DNA of 62,666 nucleotides, taken from contig CAKUAS010000012.1 of the NCBI GenBank assembly GCA_934636655.1, forward strand, positions 1 through 62,666. The letters are read 5' to 3'. A program made the position numbers and the translations under genes. Below are positions 57,473-62,666 of the stretch, piece after piece. The notes beneath the pieces are model-generated. The model saw only the letters and a list, made by a program, of their open reading frames with translations, made no database searches and was not told the origin of the DNA. Position 1 is the first letter of the stretch. Each line of letters opens with the position of its first letter. The DNA is from an uncultured Oscillospiraceae bacterium. Its GTDB lineage: Bacteria; Bacillota; Clostridia; Oscillospirales; Oscillospiraceae.

Positions 57473-58731
57473 TAAACAAGCTGCGCAATAAGTTTATTCG
57501 CATCGCGATGCTGTCCGTTGCGGCGGTCATGCTGCTTCTGACGGCGATACTGAACATCGCAAATTACATCTCTACAGATAATGATCTGCGCGATACGCTT
57601 ACGCTGATATATGAAAATCAGGGTACGATACCGATATCCGATCGAGCGCCTTTGGGCGAGCCGCCCGATGATGACGATTTGCCGGACGACGTTAAAACCG
57701 ACCATCGTGGACCGTTTACGCCGGAAACCCCGTTCTCAACGCGATTTTTTGTTTTGAGATATGATGATGACGGCGAACTGACGCAGGCCGAGCTTGATAA
57801 TATCGCATCCGTTGACGAGGACGATACGGAGGAGTATCTTGAGACAGCCGTTGAAAACGGGGAAGGCTACGGCAAGACAGGAGATTATCGCTTTTTCGTG
57901 GCACACACTGGCGATGACCGCAACATGGCGATATTTTTAAACTGCTACCAGGAGCTGAGGGCGGAAAAAACTGTGCTCGTGTGGTCACTCGTTGCCGACG
58001 CGGCGTGCATATTGCTTGTGTTTTTGCTTGTTGTTCTGCTATCGCGCAAGGCGATCGACCCCGTCGTGCGCAGCGCCGAGCAGCAAAAGCAGTTTATAAC
58101 CGACGCAAGCCACGAGCTCAAAACGCCGATAACCGTCATTGCCACGAGCCTGAAGGTGCTCGAAATGGAGACAGGTAAGCAGAAGTGGATAGATAAGGCT
58201 CAGGCACAAACCGAAAAGCTTACCGAGCTTGTCAACTCCATGGTCACGCTCTCCCGTATGGATGAGGAGGAGTCTCCGCTCAGGATGGAGGAATTCAACG
58301 TCAGCGACGCTGTTGAGGAGACCGCCGGCTCGTTTTCCGATTTTGCGCTTTCGCATGGGCATGAGATGCGTATAAATGTCGAGCCGGGGATAAAATACCG
58401 CGGCGATGAGTACGCCGTCCGTCAGCTTGTGTCTATCTTGCTGGATAATGCCGTTAAGTACGCGGCGGACGCAACTCCCATATCAGTCGAGCTGTGCCGT
58501 GTGCGTAAGGGCGTGGTCCTGCGAGCAGAGAACACCTGCGTTTCACCCGAGAATATAGATACAGAAAAGCTATTTGACCGCTTTTACCGCGCCGATCCAT
58601 CGCGCAGCGAATCGGGCGCTGGCTTCGGAATAGGTCTTTCCATAGCCCGCAGCATCGCCGAGGGGCACAAGGGCCATATAAGCGCAGAGATCATAGGCGA
58701 TAAGATAGTCTTTGAAGCCGAACTCAAATAA
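57469..58731 (+). CDS. Sensor histidine kinase
   Basis: A 420-residue membrane kinase. Two helices (about 12-32 and 168-190) enclose a 130-residue extracellular sensor with a very acidic stretch (EPPDDDDLPDDVKTD), which might sense cations. The H-box is FITDASHELKTPITVIA with His215; NAVKYA (N-box) and GAGFGIGLSIARSIAEGH (G-box) follow. No HAMP domain is obvious. Coupled to the regulator gene. Confidence 0.9.
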   Translation: MINKLRNKFIRIAMLSVAAVMLLLTAILNIANYISTDNDLRDTLTLIYENQGTIPISDRAPLGEPPDDDDLPDDVKTDHRGPFTPETPFSTRFFVLRYDDDGELTQAELDNIASVDEDDTEEYLETAVENGEGYGKTGDYRFFVAHTGDDRNMAIFLNCYQELRAEKTVLVWSLVADAACILLVFLLVVLLSRKAIDPVVRSAEQQKQFITDASHELKTPITVIATSLKVLEMETGKQKWIDKAQAQTEKLTELVNSMVTLSRMDEEESPLRMEEFNVSDAVEETAGSFSDFALSHGHEMRINVEPGIKYRGDEYAVRQLVSILLDNAVKYAADATPISVELCRVRKGVVLRAENTCVSPENIDTEKLFDRFYRADPSRSESGAGFGIGLSIARSIAEGHKGHISAEIIGDKIVFEAELK

Positions 58732-58772
58732 AAAATGTGCAGCGAGAGATATCTCACGATGCACATTTTTTG
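58731..58772 (+). terminator. Terminator of the two-component operon
   Basis: AAAAATGTGC (58731-58740) and GCACATTTTT (58761-58770) pair, with an inner GAGA/TCTC hairpin; the kinase stop codon touches its left edge. Confidence 0.75.
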
Positions 58773-58825
58773 CGATTTGTAAGCCGTAGACTGATATGCG
58801 AAATGTCAATCAAAGAATAGATATC

Positions 58826-59725
58826 CTATATGCTACGCTGCCAGCGGAATGTCTCGCTGTCTATCACGAACTGCCGAAAGCGTTTTACGCAAGGCGGCAT
58901 AAACGTGCTGTTATCGCTGACCATAAAAAGGTTTCGCTCGTATGCGGGAGAGCTTATCTGCAAGATATTTACGTCAAGCTTCAGCAGCAGATCCATATAT
59001 GGAACTACTGCGATCCCAAAACCTTGAGCGACCAAACCTGCGACGACCTGATCCTCTTCTGTCTCGTATGCTATGCACGGCTCTACTCCGACGCGGCGGA
59101 ACATTTGCTCCACCACGGCGCGTATGCCGGAGCTCTTTTCAAAGAAAACCTGCGGGTATGACGCGGTCTCCGACAGCTCTATGCTGTGATTTGAGGCGAG
59201 CGGATGATTTTTTGGAACGATCAGGACAAGCTCCTGCTTCTGGACGGGGACAGCCGTGAAGCCAAGCTTCTGCGAAGGCTCGGAACAGAACACGAGGTCA
59301 TATTTTCGAGCGGAGAGCCCCTCAAGCAGAGCTTGACTGACCCCGGTGTGAAACGTGAACCGAACATTTAAACCGGATTCTTTTCTCAGAAATTCAGCAG
59401 CCAGCTTCGGGACAAATTCCACGCCCAGCGGACGCAGAAAGCCCAGACGTATAAGCCCGTCGCCGTGCGCGCTGCGCTGAAGCGATTCCACTCCGGCATC
59501 GAGAGTGGCAAGGGAGCGCTCCGCGCAGACAAGGAACTCTTCGCCGAAGCGAGTCAGCGTTGTTTTCCTGCCGCTTTTTTCGAATAGCGGAAGCCCAAGC
59601 TCCTTTTCGAGTTGAGAGATCGCATGGCTAAGGCTCGGCTGCGTTATGTAAAGCTGCTCCGCTGCTTTGGTGTATTGCTGAACCTTTGCCAGCGTGACAA
59701 AGTAGCGCAGATAAAACAGATTCAT
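58826..59725 (-). CDS. LysR-family transcriptional regulator
   Basis: A 299-residue regulator: N-terminal HTH (YLRYFVTLAKVQQYTKAAEQLYITQPSLSHAI region, residues 4-35) and a C-terminal periplasmic-binding-like effector domain (LIRLGFLRPLGVEFVPKLAAEF). It is divergent from a YczE-like membrane protein, which it probably controls. Direct repeats of CTATAGTTTTT-like sequence lie in the shared gap near 59763-59790. Confidence 0.92.
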   Translation of the reverse strand: MNLFYLRYFVTLAKVQQYTKAAEQLYITQPSLSHAISQLEKELGLPLFEKSGRKTTLTRFGEEFLVCAERSLATLDAGVESLQRSAHGDGLIRLGFLRPLGVEFVPKLAAEFLRKESGLNVRFTFHTGVSQALLEGLSARKYDLVFCSEPSQKLGFTAVPVQKQELVLIVPKNHPLASNHSIELSETASYPQVFFEKSSGIRAVVEQMFRRVGVEPCIAYETEEDQVVAGLVAQGFGIAVVPYMDLLLKLDVNILQISSPAYERNLFMVSDNSTFMPPCVKRFRQFVIDSETFRWQRSI

Positions 59726-59881
59726 AAAAACAACTCCTCTATTGTCCCGAGTATAGCATGATATATAGTTTTTATCTATAGTTTTTGCGAAATTATTTAT
59801 TTGCTAATGGGCATTAACAGTGTTAAACTGCATTATTTGTAAAGAACCGCTTTGACGGATGCTGTTGAGGAGATGTTTGCG

Positions 59882-60580
59882 ATGGATAAGAAAATAGATG
59901 ATGGAGAAAAGAAAGTGCTCAGGGGAGAGGCGGCGCTCGCGTTCGCCGTTATCATAAACAGCTTCGGCGTTGTTTTGATGCTGTATTCCGGCTCCGGCAT
60001 TTCGGCGATATCAAGCGTGCCTTTTGCTTTTTCCGAGGTGCTGCCATCACTCACGCTCGGAACTTGGACATACATTTTTCAGGGGCTTTTGATAATGAGC
60101 CTTATGATCATGCGCCGCCGCTTTGTTGTGGAGTATCTGTTCAGCTTCGTGGTGGGATTTGTGTTCGGAGAAATGCTTGATGTCCACGAACTGTGGGTCG
60201 GTGTTCTGCCCGACGGGCTTGCGTGGCGCGTGCTTTATTTCATCGTCAGCTACCTGCTCATAAGCTTCGGAATCGCGCTTTCGAACCGCTGCCAGCTGCC
60301 TATCATACCTACGGATCTTTTTCCCCGTGAGCTGTCTGACATCATCGGAGCTGGCTATCCGAAAGTGAAGATATTCTTTGACGTAAGCTGTCTTGCGGTT
60401 ACGGGTGTTATGACTCTCGCGTTTTTGGGGCATTTGGACGGGCTCGGACTCGGAACTATCCTTGCCGCGTTCACCATGGGTAAAGCCGTGGGGGCTATGG
60501 GAAGCTGGCTCGACCGGCGCTTCAGCTTTGCAGCGGTCCGCATGGATAAAATTCCGGTACTATTACATAAGAGAGCGTAA
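59882..60580 (+). CDS. YczE/YitT-like membrane protein (DUF6198 type)
   Basis: A 232-residue protein with five to six transmembrane helices (SSGISAISSVPFAFSEVLPSLTLG; PIIPTDLFPRELSDI). The motif PTDLFPRE between helices is typical of the YczE group of unknown function. ATG at 59882 has GAGGAG 9 nt upstream; ATG 59873 overlaps that SD. Divergent from the LysR gene. Confidence 0.8.
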   Translation: MDKKIDDGEKKVLRGEAALAFAVIINSFGVVLMLYSGSGISAISSVPFAFSEVLPSLTLGTWTYIFQGLLIMSLMIMRRRFVVEYLFSFVVGFVFGEMLDVHELWVGVLPDGLAWRVLYFIVSYLLISFGIALSNRCQLPIIPTDLFPRELSDIIGAGYPKVKIFFDVSCLAVTGVMTLAFLGHLDGLGLGTILAAFTMGKAVGAMGSWLDRRFSFAAVRMDKIPVLLHKRA

Positions 60581-60630
60581 AAACCTCTCATGTTGTGCTT
60601 CTATCGGTGATACATTAAGCTGTTTCCGGT

Positions 60631-60659
60631 TTGACAGAGCGTCGCAGCCAACGTATAAT
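60631..60659 (+). promoter_or_regulatory. Promoter of the Spx/ArsC-like gene
   Basis: TTGACA (60631-60636) and TATAAT (60654-60659) are 17 bp apart, a consensus sigma-A promoter. Confidence 0.8.
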
Positions 60660-60698
60660 ATAACAATACAAAAGCACCGAGCCGAAAAGGAGGAAACA

Positions 60699-61049
60699 AT
60701 GCTGCTTATTTGCTATCCGAGATGTACGACCTGCCAGAAGGCACAGAAATGGCTGGAGGCCAGAGGAGCGAAATACGATTACCGCAACATTAAGGACGAG
60801 AACCCGACGGAGCAGGAACTGCGCGAATGGTACAAAGCAAGCGGCCTGCCGCTTAAAAAGTTCTTTAACACCAGCGGTCTGCTGTATAAAGAACTCAAAC
60901 TGAAAGATAAGCTGCCGGACATGTCTGAGGACGAGCAGATAGCGCTCCTGGCCACTGACGGGATGTTAGTAAAGAGGCCGCTGCTTATCGGCAACGGCTT
61001 TGTGCTGGTTGGATTTAGGGAAACCGAGTGGGATAAAGCACTCGGCTAA
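60699..61049 (+). CDS. Spx/ArsC-family thioredoxin-fold protein
   Basis: A 116-residue protein. CYPRCTTCQKAQKWLEARG has the CxxC redox pair, and the C-terminal LVKRPLLIGNGFVLVGF carries the conserved Arg-Pro of the arsenate-reductase-like fold. This group (YffB/MgsR/Spx) includes glutathione- or thioredoxin-linked reductases and RNA polymerase-binding stress regulators; the single-gene layout does not decide between them. AAAGGAGG before the ATG. Confidence 0.85.
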   Translation: MLLICYPRCTTCQKAQKWLEARGAKYDYRNIKDENPTEQELREWYKASGLPLKKFFNTSGLLYKELKLKDKLPDMSEDEQIALLATDGMLVKRPLLIGNGFVLVGFRETEWDKALG

Positions 61050-61054
61050 GATGA

Positions 61055-61090
61055 AAAATACGGCGATGCCTTCGGCATCGCCGTATTTTG
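61055..61090. terminator. Bidirectional terminator
   Basis: AAAATACGGCGATGCC and GGCATCGCCGTATTTT form a 16-bp stem with a 3-nt loop between convergent genes. Confidence 0.9.
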
Positions 61091-61106
61091 CTGTATTTTA
61101 TTAATT

Positions 61107-62213
61107 TCACTCCATCAGCACCCAGCAATCGGTTGACGGGGCGGCGGAGCACATGGGGACAACGCGCGTTTTTGCGTCGCCGAGTTTGACGTAATCGGCG
61201 CATTTTGTGACGATATCCGCAGCGGATGAGCTCTCGGTCGAGCAATAGATCCTGTCAAAGACCTTGAATAGGATCTCTGCGCTTTGGCCGGTCACGGTAT
61301 CTTCGCCGGACTGCACGGCAGATGAGCTCGTTATCTGAACGCTCATTTTTGCCGACGCGCTGCGCATTGCGCGCGTGACGCTTATGCCGAAGCCGGACAC
61401 GGCCGTGACCGGAGTAGGCTTTACCGCCGAAGTTGAGGAAAACGCAAATTCTACGCCGCTGACCTCCGGCAGACGCATGCCCAGCAACACGATCTCATCA
61501 ACACCCATCTTTGACAGTTCACTGCACAGTGAGGTGATGTAGCTCTTGACAGTCGCGTTCGTCGGATCGAGCCATGCGCCGCTTGCGTCGGAATAGGCCT
61601 GACCGTCGGTCGTTTTCAGTGTGAGCTGAGTGTAACGTGAGGCAAGGGTGTTATCCACAAAGCAGCACATACGCACGGCGACGTACTTGCCCTGTTCCTT
61701 GAGCGAGGACACGATAGAGCCGAGATCGACAGTGCCAGTGGTGCCGTAGCCCTTTGCGATATCTGCCTGCGATTCCCACACGAGCATACCCGTGACGGTT
61801 TTTACATCGAGCAGAACGCCGGTTGCGTCCGGTGATTTGCTCAAGTACGATTCAACGCCGGAGGCTGTCACCGATGATGCCGGAACGTACACGAGCTTTA
61901 CGGCGCTCAGATCCTCGCCGGCGGTGGCTTTTATGTTCGAGTAGTCGGCCTGACCGATCTCGAGCTGTGCATTTACAGGCTCAAAGCTCTGCTTGACTGC
62001 CTCGCCGTCGTCGGCCTGCGTTGTCTTCTGACTGTCGTCCATAAGAAACGGTATTTCGAGATGAAGGCCGGAGTTCGTGACCACTATATACTTTTGAAGC
62101 CCGTAGAAGAGCATGACCACAAAGGCGATGACGGCCAGAATGATTATCGTGGCTATCAGCGCCGGAGCGGTCTTTTTTCGCTTTCCGCGGTAAAACTCAG
62201 AGTTGTTTGCCAA
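61107..62213 (-). CDS. Membrane-anchored glycoside-hydrolase-like protein (DUF4015-type barrel)
   Basis: A 368-residue protein with a basic start (FYRGKRKK) and one transmembrane helix (about 18-42), then an extracellular domain with TIM-barrel strands (GVLLDVKTVTGMLVW, YVAVRMCCFVDNTLASRY, WLDPTNATVKSYITSLCSELSKMGVDEIVLLGMRLPE). The WLDP(T/S) segment is typical of the DUF4015 putative glycoside hydrolases of Firmicutes. The start codon is TTG (62213) with GAGGA upstream, next to the rpiB stop. Confidence 0.72.
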   Translation of the reverse strand: MANNSEFYRGKRKKTAPALIATIIILAVIAFVVMLFYGLQKYIVVTNSGLHLEIPFLMDDSQKTTQADDGEAVKQSFEPVNAQLEIGQADYSNIKATAGEDLSAVKLVYVPASSVTASGVESYLSKSPDATGVLLDVKTVTGMLVWESQADIAKGYGTTGTVDLGSIVSSLKEQGKYVAVRMCCFVDNTLASRYTQLTLKTTDGQAYSDASGAWLDPTNATVKSYITSLCSELSKMGVDEIVLLGMRLPEVSGVEFAFSSTSAVKPTPVTAVSGFGISVTRAMRSASAKMSVQITSSSAVQSGEDTVTGQSAEILFKVFDRIYCSTESSSAADIVTKCADYVKLGDAKTRVVPMCSAAPSTDCWVLME

Positions 62214-62218
62214 TTTGA

Positions 62219-62647
62219 TCAGTCCTCGATCTGCTTGATGCGGCGTACGTGTCTTTCGTCGCCGGAGAAGGGGGTGTCAAGGAAGGTGTCGACTATCTTC
62301 AGCGCAAGACCGGGGCCGACGACACGCGCGCCCATCGCGAGGATGTTCGCATCGTTGTGCAGCCTTGTCATTTCCGCCGAGAAGCAGTCGCCGCACAGCG
62401 CCGCGCGGATACCCTTTACCTTGTTCGCAGTAATGGATATGCCGATGCCCGTGCCGCAGATTATTATGCCTTTTTCGCACTCGCCGTCTGCGACCGCATG
62501 AGCGACAGCCTTGCCGTAAACGGGATAGTCGCAGCTGTCCTCCGAGTAAGTGCCATAGTCTTTGTATTCAAGGCCGCGCGCATCGAGGTGCTTCATGACC
62601 TCCTGCTTGAGCGCCCAGCCGCCGTGATCAGAACCCAATGCGATCAT
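62219..62647 (-). CDS. rpiB: Ribose 5-phosphate isomerase B
   Basis: A 142-residue RpiB/LacAB-family isomerase interconverting ribose and ribulose 5-phosphate. IALGSDHGGWALKQEV, DYPVYGKAVA, GIIICGTGIGISITANKVKGIRAALC (catalytic Cys and anion loop) and LHNDANILAMGARVVG are diagnostic. ATG at 62647 with GGAGG upstream; complete within the window. Confidence 0.95.
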   Translation of the reverse strand: MIALGSDHGGWALKQEVMKHLDARGLEYKDYGTYSEDSCDYPVYGKAVAHAVADGECEKGIIICGTGIGISITANKVKGIRAALCGDCFSAEMTRLHNDANILAMGARVVGPGLALKIVDTFLDTPFSGDERHVRRIKQIED

Positions 62648-62666
62648 ATCTTTGATCCTCCACAAT

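Overview
The window looks like a chromosome segment of a gut-type, spore-forming member of the Clostridia (Oscillospiraceae/Ruminococcaceae-like). The evidence is GC-rich coding DNA with strong AGGAGG-type ribosome binding sites, the rpsB-tsf pair next to a YlmC/YmxH-type gene and a Noc/ParB homologue, the clostridial GlgC-GlgD-GlgP set, DUF2975+YozG-type regulator pairs, lipobox lipoproteins and no outer-membrane genes. No rRNA, tRNA or CRISPR array was recognised.

Region 1 (about 225-13998) is an AT-richer integrative mobilizable element. Its left module has an XRE repressor facing an excisionase/tyrosine-integrase pair, then a MobC-like protein, a RepA/AAA-like ATPase followed by a six-copy 9-bp iteron palindrome, a candidate oriT and a MobV-type relaxase. 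Its right module is a co-directional defence operon: a small HTH protein, an Eco57I-like fused restriction-methylation enzyme, a second N6-adenine methyltransferase, a Shedu (SduA, DUF4263) nuclease and an HNH-like protein. A 12-bp motif next to the integrase promoter recurs inside the defence promoter, so one repressor may control both excision and defence. Both ends carry GAGTGGGA(A/G)TAA. That is the sequence coding the EWE-stop end of guaA, a known integration hotspot, and the right copy is followed by a strong terminator. The DNA left of the element is not guaA, which suggests stacked elements.

Region 2 (14.0-33.1 kb) is rich in metal handling and repair: csoR with a copper-type P-ATPase that lacks the N-terminal metal domain, under two CsoR-like palindromes; an NSS transporter; a DUF2975/YozG pair; two O6-alkylguanine methyltransferase homologues around an esterase. 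On the minus strand lies an eight-gene operon (methyltransferase, solute-binding lipoprotein, two permeases, two ATPases, AstE/AspA-type deacylase, second related methyltransferase), then a second copper operon (membrane protein, CopA, CopZ-like).

Region 3 (33.1-43.9 kb) is mostly housekeeping: a TPR protein, HAD phosphatase, Sfp-type phosphopantetheinyl transferase, HD hydrolases, GT2 glycosyltransferase, a LysA-fold decarboxylase, Nudix, proS, a HAAS-domain membrane protein with a long acidic linker, prs and pth.

Region 4 (44.0-62.7 kb) holds glgC-glgD-glgP with an overlapping PfkB kinase, a low-GC orphan gene, noc, ylmC-like, rpsB, tsf, a possible IS200/IS605-derived remnant, a divergent locus of beta-helix lipoprotein versus VTC-DUF4956-response regulator-histidine kinase, a LysR/YczE divergent pair, an Spx/ArsC-like protein, a membrane-anchored glycoside-hydrolase-like protein and rpiB.
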